The notes below the pieces were generated by a model. The model was given only the letters and a program-made list of their open reading frames with translations. It ran no database searches and was not told the DNA's origin. From NCBI RefSeq assembly GCF_009026145.1, contig NZ_WBUE01000016.1:27027-91026 (forward strand): a stretch of 64,000 nt of DNA. The letters run 5' to 3'. The position numbers and the translations under genes are program-made. The DNA comes from Hyphomicrobium sp. (lineage in GTDB: Bacteria; Pseudomonadota; Alphaproteobacteria; Rhizobiales; Hyphomicrobiaceae). Shown in pieces: positions 34,801 to 43,757 of this stretch; position 1 is the stretch's first letter, and each line of letters opens with the position of its first letter.

Positions 34801-35814
34801 TCACTTCATGAGAACTTCGACCTGTGCCACTTCGCCGTTGGCGAGGGTGAAATCGCGCTTGAAGACGCCCGAGCTGGACTTGGCCGTGACGGAGTAGGTG
34901 CCGGGCGCGAGAATGTGCGTCGGCAGGGCGCCAACGCTCTGCATCACGGGCTGGCCGTCCGGCGTCTGCACCGTCCACTGCGTGTCGGGCAGCGCCTCGC
35001 CGCCGACGCGCGTGACGAGCTTGAAGGTGACGCGCGCTGCGGAGTGGGAGACGGTCGCCTCCGTGAGCTTGCCGGCCTCGACCGTGACGTCGGCTTCGAC
35101 CTTGGCATTGGCATCCCCGTAGCGCGATACGATGCGATAGATTCCGGCGTTGAGTCGATTGACCACGTTCGGCTTGGCACCGGCGAGCACACGCACGCGG
35201 TTATCGGACTGATCGCGCTCGCTCGATAGAATGTCGTAGGCGATCGTGTTGGCGGGCGGCTCGATGCCATCGACCAGCACCTTGACCTTGAGACCACCGG
35301 CATTGAGCACGAACTTTTCGCTGGTAGCGGCGCCCGCCGTCACCACGATCTTGCGGGTGATGTCGGCACGGCCGAACGCGGCGTTTACGATGTACTCGCC
35401 CGGTTCGAGATCGATCGTCGGACTGGCTTCACGCTTGGTCATCAGAAGCTTGGTTGCCGCGCGGGGATCGCGCGTCGAGGCGAAGATGCGCCACACGAGT
35501 CCCTGATCGATGCGTTGCCCATCAACAGTCAGGAGAGCAACGAGGCTCACCTGACCGCCGGTCGGTGACGTCCCATCCGCGGTGGGGGCGCGCGGCACGA
35601 CGGTGGTGTTGGCGGGCAGTGTTGGCCCCGGCATCGCGGCGGATGGCGCCATGCGGCCGGTGTCGGGTGGGAAGGCGCCACGCAGTTGTGTGCCGGCGGC
35701 ATCGGGGGCGCTTTCCTGCGCGCTCGTCGAAATGGCGCCGATGGCAACGGATGCCATGACGAGGAGAACGGTGCTGGCAGCACGTCGCCACAGAGTGGTG
35801 GAATGCCTCGGCAT
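34801..35814 (-). CDS. Exported repeat protein related to its vWA-bearing neighbour
   Basis: A 337-residue protein with a signal peptide (RRAASTVLLVMASVAIGA, cleavage near STSAQ), a Pro/Thr-rich linker (about 35-80) and a C-terminal series of three or four beta-sandwich repeats. Each repeat ends in a pattern like DLEPGEYIVNAAFG, LNAGIYRIVSRYGD or ILAPGTYSVTAKSS, resembling carboxypeptidase-regulatory or PEGA-like modules. The same pattern recurs in the larger neighbour upstream (35912-37879), so the two genes are related and may act together in the envelope. The start at 35814 is required because the longer frame runs into the upstream gene. Confidence 0.7.
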   Translation of the reverse strand: MPRHSTTLWRRAASTVLLVMASVAIGAISTSAQESAPDAAGTQLRGAFPPDTGRMAPSAAMPGPTLPANTTVVPRAPTADGTSPTGGQVSLVALLTVDGQRIDQGLVWRIFASTRDPRAATKLLMTKREASPTIDLEPGEYIVNAAFGRADITRKIVVTAGAATSEKFVLNAGGLKVKVLVDGIEPPANTIAYDILSSERDQSDNRVRVLAGAKPNVVNRLNAGIYRIVSRYGDANAKVEADVTVEAGKLTEATVSHSAARVTFKLVTRVGGEALPDTQWTVQTPDGQPVMQSVGALPTHILAPGTYSVTAKSSSGVFKRDFTLANGEVAQVEVLMK

Positions 35815-35911
35815 TTCCGCGATGGTCCTACGGCTGACGGTCAATTGGTCGTTACAACGTGACGAGCGTGGTCGAAATGTGACGAGCAGCATAGCCGTCG
35901 ATTCGGGCCGC

Positions 35912-37879
35912 TTACTGTCCCGAAAAATCGAACGTCCTATGCTCGTTGGCTTTGACCTCGATGGCGCTGCGCAGCGGTGTTGCGGAGGTATCGGCGCTAA
36001 CCACATAGCGGCCGGGCGCCAGCACAGCGGTCGGCTGCGGCTGACTGCTGCGAAGCACGATCCGCTGCTTCTCGTCCTGTACCTCCCAGAAGACATCGCC
36101 CGCCATGGTGCCGCTGTTGGCGCGTTTTAGCGTGAGGCTGCCGCCTTCGAGCGGGAGCGTGACCTTCTGGGCCTGGCCGGCGGTAAGCGTCAGCTCGGTG
36201 GCAGCAATGACGTTGCTCGCGCCGAGCGAAGCCTCAATGCGATATTGGCCGGCGGAAACCTGGAACTCCGGCTCCTTGGCAATCGTGCGGGCGACCTCGT
36301 GTGACTCGCCTCCGAGGCGAATGATGCGGTACGTGATCGGAGAAGCCGTCGTCGGCGGCTGCCCGCCGAGGGTGGCCGACAGCTTGATGTGCGCCAGCGA
36401 CAGAGGCAGGGCGCGCTTGACGACGTCGCCGGCGCCCAAGGCGATCTGCTCGCGGACCTCGGCGGTAGGCGTGCGCGCGGTGACGTAGTAGGTGCCGGCC
36501 GGCAGCATGAAGCTCGGCGCGGGTGCCGCGGAGCGGACGACCTCGCGGCGTCCCTGCGGGGCGTCCGGGTCGTCCTGATAGAGAATGAACGTCACCCCGT
36601 CGACCAAGGGGTCTCCCGGCGCGGCGGCGGTACCGCGCGTGGCGCTGAGTTCCAGCCGTCCCGAGGCAAGCATCGAATCAAAGCTGGTGCCCGTCGCAGG
36701 CGCGATGGTGACACTGCCCTGTTGACGCGCGACGCCGCTTTGCGCCGTGACGGTGTAGTCGCCGGCAGGGAGCACGATCTCTGGCTGGGTATCGCGTCCG
36801 ACCCATAGCGGCGCCCCACCGTTCTCTGCGCCAGTTGGAGTGACGGTGAATACAGGCGAGGCGAGGGGGGGAGCGGCGTTGGTCGGTCGCGCCCGCAGCT
36901 TCAGCACGCCACCGTTGAGATCGAGGCGGACCTCGGTCGCCTTGTCGGCGGCAACCTCGACCGTCTGGCGTGCATGTGCGAGCCCCAGGTGCGCTTCGAC
37001 ATCGTAGGTGCCCGCCTCGAGCTTCTCAAAAAGCGCGGCGGCGCGCGTGTCGCGGACGAGCTGACCGTCAGCGCCGGACTTCGTTATGCGCCAGTGCACC
37101 GGGGTATCCAGCGTCGCGCTGCTGGGGCCGAGGCCGGCCGACAGATAGAGCCCTGGCGGCGCACCGGCGGCGGGCTTCTCCGCTTCGGCTTGCGGCGTCT
37201 CTGACGACGGTGCCGTTGGGCTCGTTTGCAGGTGCGCAAGTTTGACCGCTTGCCCTAGGGCGGAATCAAAGCCTGCAGCATCTTGCGCATCCCAAAGCTT
37301 TCCGCCCGTCATCTGCGCGATGCAGCTGATGTGCGCCAGCTTCGCCTTGTCGAAGCCGAGGGCAATCGTGTGCACCACGAGATTGGGGCTGGCGCTAAGG
37401 ATTTCACCAAGCGCCGTGCACACGTCCTGCCCGCAGTTGTCGATGTCGTCGGCAACGAGCACGATGCTCGCCGGCGTGGCGCCGGCAATGGCGTTGGCGG
37501 ATTCCCGCAGCGCTAGGACCAACGGTCCCTTGCCCGTGGCATTCATCTTCTCGACGGGGACCGACAGGCGCTGCGGGCCGTCCACGTCCGGCGGGACGAT
37601 GACTTCGGCATCGCCGCAGTTGCCGCGGCGGCGGTGGCCGAACGAGGCCAACCCTATGCGTGCGTCAGTGCGCAGGCTTGGCAGCAGCACGCGCAGCGCC
37701 TCGCGTGCCATCTCGAGCTTGGAGCGTTTGTCGGCGCCGAGATTGCCCCACATCGAGCCGGAGCCGTCGACAACAATAACCGCCGTCGGGGGCGCATCCT
37801 GGGCGCGCACCCCGGCGGCCAGGACGCAAACGGCAAAAGCGGCGAAAATCGTTGCGAGCGATTTCGAATGCGGCGGCAT
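35912..37879 (-). CDS. Exported von Willebrand factor A domain protein with C-terminal beta-repeats
   Basis: A 655-residue protein with a signal peptide (about 1-27, ending AAGVRAQ). A vWA domain follows at about 30-205. Its metal-ion-dependent adhesion site is DGSGSMWG (the DxSxS motif), and DDIDNCGQD supplies a further acidic loop. After a Pro/Ala linker, four or five repeats follow, each with a turn like LEAGTYDVEAHLG, LPAGDYTVTAQSG, LPAGTYYVTARTP or LAPGRYVVSADTS. This suggests a surface or periplasmic adhesion/scaffold protein. It lies about 100 bases upstream of its smaller relative on the same strand, and the pair probably forms an operon. Confidence 0.8.
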   Translation of the reverse strand: MPPHSKSLATIFAAFAVCVLAAGVRAQDAPPTAVIVVDGSGSMWGNLGADKRSKLEMAREALRVLLPSLRTDARIGLASFGHRRRGNCGDAEVIVPPDVDGPQRLSVPVEKMNATGKGPLVLALRESANAIAGATPASIVLVADDIDNCGQDVCTALGEILSASPNLVVHTIALGFDKAKLAHISCIAQMTGGKLWDAQDAAGFDSALGQAVKLAHLQTSPTAPSSETPQAEAEKPAAGAPPGLYLSAGLGPSSATLDTPVHWRITKSGADGQLVRDTRAAALFEKLEAGTYDVEAHLGLAHARQTVEVAADKATEVRLDLNGGVLKLRARPTNAAPPLASPVFTVTPTGAENGGAPLWVGRDTQPEIVLPAGDYTVTAQSGVARQQGSVTIAPATGTSFDSMLASGRLELSATRGTAAAPGDPLVDGVTFILYQDDPDAPQGRREVVRSAAPAPSFMLPAGTYYVTARTPTAEVREQIALGAGDVVKRALPLSLAHIKLSATLGGQPPTTASPITYRIIRLGGESHEVARTIAKEPEFQVSAGQYRIEASLGASNVIAATELTLTAGQAQKVTLPLEGGSLTLKRANSGTMAGDVFWEVQDEKQRIVLRSSQPQPTAVLAPGRYVVSADTSATPLRSAIEVKANEHRTFDFSGQ

Positions 37880-38054
37880 GCAATTCCCCGGCTGCGGACC
37901 CACGGGCGGGAGGGCGGATTCGGGAGCGAGGATAGCCGATCCCAGCCGACTGCGGTATTGGGGGCAGCGATCCCTTCGAGCAGCCTTAAGGCGCTCGCCC
38001 CTGCGGCGAATTTGGCTTGGCATCACGCCGTCGGGAAAGCTACGAGTGCGTGCC

Positions 38055-38630
38055 ATGGAAAACCCCATCATCGCTTTTCTCTCCAAGCGTCGCTCGGTAA
38101 AGCCGGATCGGCTCATCGCTCCTGGACCAAGTCCGGCAGAGCTCACGACCATGCTGACCATCGCCTCCCGGGTGCCAGACCATAAGAAGCTGGCGCCGTG
38201 GCGGTTCATAGTCATCGAGGGCGAGGCGCGTGCGCAACTCGGGGAGGTCGTGGCGCAAGCCTGCATCGCAGCGGAGAAGGAGCCGCCCTCGCACGTGCGT
38301 CTCGAAACCGAGCGCTCCCGGCTGCTACGTGCGCCGCTGGTTATTGCCGTCGTCTCGCGCGTGACGGCGCACCGCAGTGCGCCCGAATGGGAGCAGATCC
38401 TTTCCGCCGGTGCCGCCTGCTTCAACCTCTGCCTCGCTGCCAATGCGCTGGGTTACGGCACCTCGTGGATCACTGAATGGATTGCCTACAACCAAGCCGT
38501 CGGCGCCGCGCTGGGCCTCGGCGACAACGAGCGCATCGCGGGGTTCGTCTACGTCGGGACGCCGGCGGAACGCTCCGAGGAGCGCGAGCGGCCGGCCCTG
38601 GCAGATATCGTCTCGCACTGGCGGGGGTAA
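38055..38630 (+). CDS. Nitroreductase family protein (YdjA-like)
   Basis: A 191-residue FMN-dependent nitroreductase-fold protein. The N-terminal FMN-phosphate Arg region is FLSKRRSVKPDRLI, followed by ASRVPDHKKLAPWRFIVIEG and a C-terminal segment LAANALGYGTSWITEWIAYN. The short length and lack of the long C-terminal arm match the YdjA subgroup, which works as a homodimer with NAD(P)H. The physiological substrate is unknown. The ATG at 38055 is chosen because the upstream frame is the antisense of the vWA gene. Confidence 0.88.
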   Translation: MENPIIAFLSKRRSVKPDRLIAPGPSPAELTTMLTIASRVPDHKKLAPWRFIVIEGEARAQLGEVVAQACIAAEKEPPSHVRLETERSRLLRAPLVIAVVSRVTAHRSAPEWEQILSAGAACFNLCLAANALGYGTSWITEWIAYNQAVGAALGLGDNERIAGFVYVGTPAERSEERERPALADIVSHWRG

Positions 38631-38695
38631 CTTTATTTTCATACCTGTGCCAGCCTGCGACAGGTCTTAACGCGATCTTCACCCTTTCCTCCGTA

Positions 38696-38737
38696 GCCTG
38701 ATGCCTCCCCCTCTTTGGCGAGGGGTCAGGCCGTTTT
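38696..38737 (+). terminator. Hairpin downstream of the nitroreductase gene, possible terminator
   Basis: GCCTGA (38696-38701) pairs with TCAGGC (38726-38731), and CCCCTC (38708-38713) pairs with GAGGGG (38720-38725), leaving a one-sided bulge. A short CGTTTT follows. The run of T is weak, so a role in the 5' leader of the next gene is also possible. Confidence 0.4.
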
Positions 38738-38746
38738 CGGCACTGC

Positions 38747-39496
38747 ATGCCGTGCGGAGTGACGCGCTTGAGTTCGCTATTTGAGATCCCTGCGCAGCTC
38801 GCCATGCTGCTCACGCTCGCCGCCACGACGGCCGGGCAAGAGCCTGCCGCGGCCGTTTCCCAAGCCGGGTCGCTGCATGCGCCGGTGGTCATCGAGCCGC
38901 TGGAGGGGCCGCTGCGTTTCACCGAGCGCACCTGGCTGCGGGCGCTACGCGAGAACCCGCAGCAAGCAGAAGACCTCGCGGCGCGCGTTTTCGTCACCAG
39001 CGGAGGCCGCTTCTACGTTCCGGTCGCGAGCGACCGGCGACGCATCCTCGAAGCACGCAATGACGCGTCGCTCGCCGCCCGCCTGGCGCGCGCCAATGCC
39101 GAGCGCAATGCCGTGCGCATGCGCAACGCGCTCGATCGGATGCCGGCGGCAACCGATCTCTACATTGCCCATGTATTCGGTCCCGAGACGGCGGTCAGAC
39201 TCGTCAAGGTGGTCGGCACGGCACCCGATATGGCGCTGAAAAAGGCATTCCCAGGGCTATCCGCCAGCCTGCCCGAGCTCGGCCGCAGCGCCGCCGGGCC
39301 GATCACCGTGGGCCAGTTCTACCGGCTGCTCAGTGGCGCCCTGCGTGAACCGCCGCGGCTCGTCGCCATCGGCTTGAAGCCGACCGTGGAGGATCCGCCG
39401 CGACGGGATCTTATTGCCGAGCAGCTCGAACGCGAGGACGTGGCCTGGCAAACGGAAGTGAACCTGGCCAGAGCGGAGCGCAGCAGCGCTCAGTAG
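38747..39496 (+). CDS. Hypothetical exported protein, lytic-transglycosylase-associated C-terminal type
   Basis: A 249-residue protein with a hydrophobic N-terminal segment ([16 protein letters not shown]) that may be a signal peptide. The central region (about 135-185, [20 protein letters not shown]) resembles the C-terminal part of Rhizobiales lytic-transglycosylase-like proteins, where a similar DLYxAHxxG motif occurs. No catalytic transglycosylase core (Glu within an SLT fold) is present, so an enzymatic role is not supported. It converges on nadK with a 7-base overlap of the 3' ends. Confidence 0.5.
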   Translation: MPCGVTRLSSLFEIPAQLAMLLTLAATTAGQEPAAAVSQAGSLHAPVVIEPLEGPLRFTERTWLRALRENPQQAEDLAARVFVTSGGRFYVPVASDRRRILEARNDASLAARLARANAERNAVRMRNALDRMPAATDLYIAHVFGPETAVRLVKVVGTAPDMALKKAFPGLSASLPELGRSAAGPITVGQFYRLLSGALREPPRLVAIGLKPTVEDPPRRDLIAEQLEREDVAWQTEVNLARAERSSAQ

Positions 39497-40272
39497 CGGA
39501 ACTGCTCGGCCAGCACGCGCTCATCGAGGCTGTGGTCGGGATCGAACATCATGAACAACTCGACATTGCGGGCCTTTTCCACTTCCACGCGGGTAACGCC
39601 GCGCGTCTCGTAGTGGTCGGCAACGGCGCTGACCGGCCGCTTGTCCGCCTCCAGGACCTCGATCGTGATGCGAACCTTGTTGGGCAGCAGGGCGCCGCGC
39701 CAGCGGCGAGGGCGGAAGGGGCTGATCGGCGTCAGCGCCAAGAGCGGTGCATTGATGGGTAGGATCGGTCCGTGCGCCGAGAGGTTATATGCCGTCGATC
39801 CGGCCGGTGTGGCGACCAAAACTCCATCGCAGACGAGCTCCTCCATGCGCACCGTGTCGTCGACGAGGATGCGCAGCTTGGCCGCCTGATGCCGCTCGCG
39901 GAATAGCGAAACCTCGTTGATAGCCAGCGCCTTGTGCGCCTTGCCGGCCTTGTCGTAGGCGATCATCGATAGAGGGTGGATGCGGCTGACGTCAGCGTCG
40001 GCGAGGCGCTGGCGCAGGTTGTCCTCGCTGTAGTCGTTCATGAGGAAGCCGACCGAGCCGCGGTTCATGCCGTAGATGGGCACGCGGTCGTTCATGAACC
40101 GGTGCAGCGTTTGCAGCATGTGGCCATCACCGCCGAGCGCCACGATGGCATCGGCCTCGGCCGGGTCGCAGTCGCCGTAGATACTGGCCAGGCGCGTGCG
40201 CGCGCTGATCGCTTCGGGCATTTCGCTGGCCACGAATGCAATCTTGTCGAATTTGGTCTTCGGTTTTGGCAT
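39490..40272 (-). CDS. nadK: NAD kinase
   Basis: A 260-residue NAD kinase that makes NADP from NAD and ATP. The family motifs are [13 protein letters not shown] (the GGDG active-site loop, about residue 47) and [15 protein letters not shown]. The C-terminal domain contains [20 protein letters not shown], the second diagnostic element, and [15 protein letters not shown]. The size fits the short alphaproteobacterial form. The gene is divergent from cutA, with about 45 bases between the starts. Confidence 0.95.
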   Translation of the reverse strand: MPKPKTKFDKIAFVASEMPEAISARTRLASIYGDCDPAEADAIVALGGDGHMLQTLHRFMNDRVPIYGMNRGSVGFLMNDYSEDNLRQRLADADVSRIHPLSMIAYDKAGKAHKALAINEVSLFRERHQAAKLRILVDDTVRMEELVCDGVLVATPAGSTAYNLSAHGPILPINAPLLALTPISPFRPRRWRGALLPNKVRITIEVLEADKRPVSAVADHYETRGVTRVEVEKARNVELFMMFDPDHSLDERVLAEQFRY

Positions 40273-40316
40273 GGTTGCTATGAGGCGGCAGCGCGGGGCG
40301 TGGGAGGCTCGCTCAA

Positions 40317-40676
40317 GTGCAGGAAAACGACAAGTCCGTTCTGATCTACTCGACCTTTCCTTCGCCCGAGGCCGCCGAGGCGGTGGGGCGCGAATTGGTG
40401 GAGCGGCGGCTCGCCGCCTGCATCAACATCCTGCCCGGTATGACGTCAATTTATCGTTGGGAGAGCGCCATAGTGCGCGACAGCGAGGCGGTCATGATCA
40501 TCAAGACGCGCGAGTCCCTCTCGGGCCGTGTGATCGATGAGGTTAAGACGCGCCATCCATACACGAACCCGGCGCTGGTCGTGCTGCCGATCACAGACGG
40601 CTCGGCCGACTATATGCGCTGGCTGATGGGCGAGACGACGGCGCCGGAACCGGCGGGAGAGCCGCCGCAGGACTAA
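40317..40676 (+). CDS. cutA: CutA divalent-cation tolerance protein
   Basis: A 119-residue ferredoxin-like-fold trimer protein of the CutA1 family. Conserved segments are [26 protein letters not shown] (truncated here), [10 protein letters not shown] and [13 protein letters not shown]. The start is GTG at 40317, supported by a GGGAGG site. CutA1 proteins are linked to copper tolerance in E. coli, but their role in other bacteria is unclear. It ends 3 bases past the stop of the convergent peptidoglycan-binding gene. Confidence 0.93.
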   Translation: MQENDKSVLIYSTFPSPEAAEAVGRELVERRLAACINILPGMTSIYRWESAIVRDSEAVMIIKTRESLSGRVIDEVKTRHPYTNPALVVLPITDGSADYMRWLMGETTAPEPAGEPPQD

Positions 40677-41686
40677 TAGACGCCGCCGAGGCTGAGCATG
40701 AGATTATAGCGCGGCGTGCCGGGGGCGGGACGACGGAAGCTGCCCGACTTCTTCTTAACCTGACGCTGAGGCCTCGGCGTGACTGCGGGCGGCGGTGAGA
40801 CCGCTGCCGGCGACGTGGCGCTCGGCTCCAGCGCGGCGGTGGCTACGCCCGGCTGCCCGGGTGCCGTCGTGCCGGGAATGAGCGGCTGTTGCTGCGTCAC
40901 CGGCGGGAATTCCTTCGGCGCGCCGATCGCCATGCGGCCCGGCAACGGCTCGGTGGAGACGACGCTGTTGGGCAGCGGCGTGTAAAGGCGCGTTGCCGGC
41001 TGCGCACCGTTGGCCTTCCACGGCAGCACTTCCGGCGCTGCGGCAACGGCGTCCTCGCCCTTGCCGCGCGGCTGCGCAGCGACGGTCGGCTCGTTGGCGC
41101 CGCACGAGCGCCCGGTGTGCGATTTGAGCAGCGTCAGCAGCAGGTAATCGGGCTTGTCGACCGGCAGGGCGGCGTTGGCGCGCGTCGTGAAGTCACGCAT
41201 CGCCTCGCGCGTGTTGGCGTTCCACGCGCCATTGGCGCGTCCCCAATAGCAGCCGACGCGCTTCAACTGCTGCTGAATGTCGACGACGAGTTTGTAGCGG
41301 CTCTCGGGATCCGTCGGCTCGAGCGACCCGGAGGGGCCGGCAGCGGTTGGCATGACGCTCGTCTGCCAATTGGCAACCGACTCGACTTTGGCGGCAGGTG
41401 TCGGCGTCGCAGGTGCCGGTGCGACCGCAACGTGCGGCTTGCTCGGAGCTTGCGTAAGGGTCAGGGCAGGCGAGAAGCTGGCAACGCGCGAAGGAGCGGC
41501 CGTCGGGGCACGTGGGATGCGAGGCCGGCTGGCGGCCACGCGCGCCGCTTGGGTGCGCTTTGCCTGCTCGAGCTTTGCCTGTTCGAGCGAGGTGTCGCGG
41601 TCAACGGGCGCGGGGAAATACACAAACAAGCCGACGCCGATGCCTGCCAACAACACGAAGCCGCCAAGGCCACGCATAACGGTCAA
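40673..41686 (-). CDS. Membrane-anchored protein with a peptidoglycan-binding-like domain
   Basis: A 337-residue protein with one N-terminal transmembrane helix (GGFVLLAGIGVGLFVYFPA) and long Pro/Ala-rich linkers. A central domain at about 130-195 (VVDIQQQLKRVGCYWGRANG, then TREAMRDFTTRANAAL) has the helical pattern of a PG_binding_1 unit. Two cysteines (about 144 and 195) flank it and could form a disulfide in the periplasm. The C-terminal tail is basic. It is probably an envelope protein tied to the cell wall; Met4 is an alternative start. Confidence 0.65.
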   Translation of the reverse strand: MTVMRGLGGFVLLAGIGVGLFVYFPAPVDRDTSLEQAKLEQAKRTQAARVAASRPRIPRAPTAAPSRVASFSPALTLTQAPSKPHVAVAPAPATPTPAAKVESVANWQTSVMPTAAGPSGSLEPTDPESRYKLVVDIQQQLKRVGCYWGRANGAWNANTREAMRDFTTRANAALPVDKPDYLLLTLLKSHTGRSCGANEPTVAAQPRGKGEDAVAAAPEVLPWKANGAQPATRLYTPLPNSVVSTEPLPGRMAIGAPKEFPPVTQQQPLIPGTTAPGQPGVATAALEPSATSPAAVSPPPAVTPRPQRQVKKKSGSFRRPAPGTPRYNLMLSLGGVY

Positions 41687-42416
41687 CTCCTTAACGCTTC
41701 CACTCGGCCAACATCGGGGCCGGGGCGTGAACGCGCGACAGCCATCAACGGTTCTGGCGCGCGAGCCTAGGTAGAAGCGATGACAATGAGCTTAAGACGC
41801 CGTGACAAAAACTTCAGTTCTTAAGTCCCTTCCGGGCCTTAACTAAAATAAATCCGCCCACGGGCTTATGCAACCCGCTGAGCTAACTTTATCGACCGCC
41901 GGGGGCCGCTGTCGCACTGTGCAAATCGCATCGTCCTGGGGGTAAGTCTTGTTCATGTGCTGAGCAATGTGTGGACAGCCGCGGGGCAGTTTGCGGGGCG
42001 GAATTGAGGCCGGATTCCGGCCTCTGAAGCTACAGGGCTGATTCTCTTAACAAAAGATTTCGAATCGCGTAGCAAAGGCAACCGAGGGGGCAGTTCCGCG
42101 TCTGTAAACTTGTCGCCTCGGCTCGTGGGGAAAGTTGCGCACAGGGGGAATCGAGCGGCGATGCCCGCCCGTGCCTGAACCCTCCCCTCGGGAAGAGGCT
42201 CCAGCTCTCGGCACGCCATCTGTGCGTGCGGTCGCCGGTCTGCCGGATGCCATTGGGGAATGGCGCCGGAGCTCAACGGACCGATCGGGCCGCACGCAGC
42301 AGCATGAGGTGCCCTGTATATCGTTGGAGATGGATAGTCTGTCCGTACCCGCCCTCCGGACAGGACAAGTCAAGCGCCGGCACCCGTGACGCGTCGACAG
42401 CCGGCGATCATAATTC
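41687..42416. other. Intergenic region of 730 bases without recognised genes
   Basis: It separates two divergent genes and should contain both promoters. An AT-richer patch lies at 41800-41860 (TTAACTAAAATAAAT). The ORFs in it (such as 41953-42276 and 42047-42430 on the minus strand) have no family resemblance. I see no tRNA or long repeat. Confidence 0.4.
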
Positions 42417-43664
42417 ATGAGGGCAAACATGAGACATGCTCTAGGCGTGTTGGGGGTTCTCGCGGCCGGCGTTCTACTCGCCGTTTCGTGCGCGATGAAC
42501 TGGCGGTTTGGCGTCAGCCTCGGCAGGACCGAGTTCGACGGCCAGATCTACGGCGCGGCCAGCGCGGCCGCAGACTGCATGAAGGCACTCGTGCCTTTCT
42601 TCTTCTTCGCCGCAATACGCACCAGGATGTGGTCGCAGGCAGCCGCCTCCGCCCTCGTCTGGGTCGTGGTCACCTCCTATTCGCTGACCTCGGCCTTGGG
42701 ACATGCGGCGTTGAACAGGCTCGACACTGCCGGCCAGCGCACCGCGACGTCAGATAGCTACAAGGATCATCGCGCCGATTTGGCTCGGGCCCAGGAGCAA
42801 TTGTCCTGGATCCCGCAGCACCGCCCTGCTCAGGCGGTGCAGGCCGATATCGACGCCTTGAAAGGCGAGCGCCAGTGGGGCTGGACCGATCAGTGCACCA
42901 AAGCCAGCAACAGCAAGGGGCGTAGCTTCTGTCAGAAGTATCATGCTCTGTCGGCCGAGCTCGCTTCCGCGCAACAGTCGATCGCGCTCGAAGCTCGCAT
43001 CGCCGACATCCAAGGCAAGATGGCCAACGTTACCGGTGCTGCGGTGATGTCGGAAGCCGATCCGCAGGCTGCGGTTCTGGCCAAGCTCGCCGCGTTGATC
43101 GCCCCGTCCATCAAGGTCGAGGACGTGCAGACCGCGCTCACGGTCTTCATCGCACTGTTGCTCGAGGTTGGTTCGGGCTTCGGTATGTACATCGCCTTTA
43201 GCCAGTGGCGCCTCTACGAGCGCCACACGCCGACCGCACCGCGTATGGTGCCGGTCAGCACCGCTGCGGCAGCGGTGGCGGCCCCCAAGGCCGTTGCGAT
43301 AGCAAAGCCGCGTTCCGGCGCGAACGACAATAGGTCGACTACCGAGACCAAGATCGCGGCGCCGGCTCCACAGAGACTGATCGCTCCCGAAACGGATGTG
43401 GAGCGCTTCTACAAGGAGAGGATCGAGACACAAGACGGATCGAGCTTGACTGCAACTTCGCTGTACGAGGACTACTGTGCATGGTGTGAAGATCAGCAGA
43501 AAGAGCCGCTCGCGCTACCGACATTCGGTCGGGAGTTCGGTGAGCTCGGAGTCCAGAAAGCAAGGATCGCAGGAAGGGTGCGGTACATCGGCATTGCGCT
43601 GAGGTCCGCCGGCGAGCTCGAGGAGGATAAGAAGCTGACGGCCTTTGGCGAGAAGGCCGCCTAG
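42417..43664 (+). CDS. Multi-helix membrane protein with a primase-like C-terminal winged helix
   Basis: A 415-residue protein. The N-terminal half has three hydrophobic helices (about 8-25, 55-68, 78-95), a cytoplasmic or periplasmic helical stretch with a Cys pair (about 160 and 172), and a fourth helix near 240-260 (ALTVFIALLLEVGSGFGMYI). After a linker, residues about 330-400 (FYKERIETQDGSSLTATSLY and DYCAWCEDQQ) resemble the winged-helix tail of P4-type primases and related plasmid or phage proteins. Joining such a DNA-binding-like tail to a membrane domain is unusual. A strong terminator follows at 43680. No function is assigned. Confidence 0.65.
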   Translation: MRANMRHALGVLGVLAAGVLLAVSCAMNWRFGVSLGRTEFDGQIYGAASAAADCMKALVPFFFFAAIRTRMWSQAAASALVWVVVTSYSLTSALGHAALNRLDTAGQRTATSDSYKDHRADLARAQEQLSWIPQHRPAQAVQADIDALKGERQWGWTDQCTKASNSKGRSFCQKYHALSAELASAQQSIALEARIADIQGKMANVTGAAVMSEADPQAAVLAKLAALIAPSIKVEDVQTALTVFIALLLEVGSGFGMYIAFSQWRLYERHTPTAPRMVPVSTAAAAVAAPKAVAIAKPRSGANDNRSTTETKIAAPAPQRLIAPETDVERFYKERIETQDGSSLTATSLYEDYCAWCEDQQKEPLALPTFGREFGELGVQKARIAGRVRYIGIALRSAGELEEDKKLTAFGEKAA

Positions 43665-43679
43665 AAATAGGCTTCGACG

Positions 43680-43712
43680 AAAGGCCGCGTGAGCGGCCTT
43701 TCTCATTTTCTG
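43680..43712 (+). terminator. Rho-independent terminator after the membrane/winged-helix gene
   Basis: A 9-bp stem AAAGGCCGC (43680-43688) / GCGGCCTTT (43693-43701) with a 4-base loop GTGA is followed by TCTCATTTTC. It sits 15 bases after the stop of the gene ending at 43664. Confidence 0.85.
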
Positions 43713-43730
43713 TATCCAGCTTGCGGAGGA

Positions 43731-43757
43731 GGGCGGCTCAGGCCGCCCTTTCTTTTT
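43731..43757 (+). terminator. Second plus-strand terminator overlapping the 3' end of ptrB
   Basis: GGGCGGC (43731-43737) pairs with GCCGCCC (43742-43748) and is followed by TTTCTTTTT. The right arm and T-tract are at the same time the last codons of the convergent oligopeptidase gene on the minus strand. It probably backs up the terminator at 43680. Confidence 0.65.
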
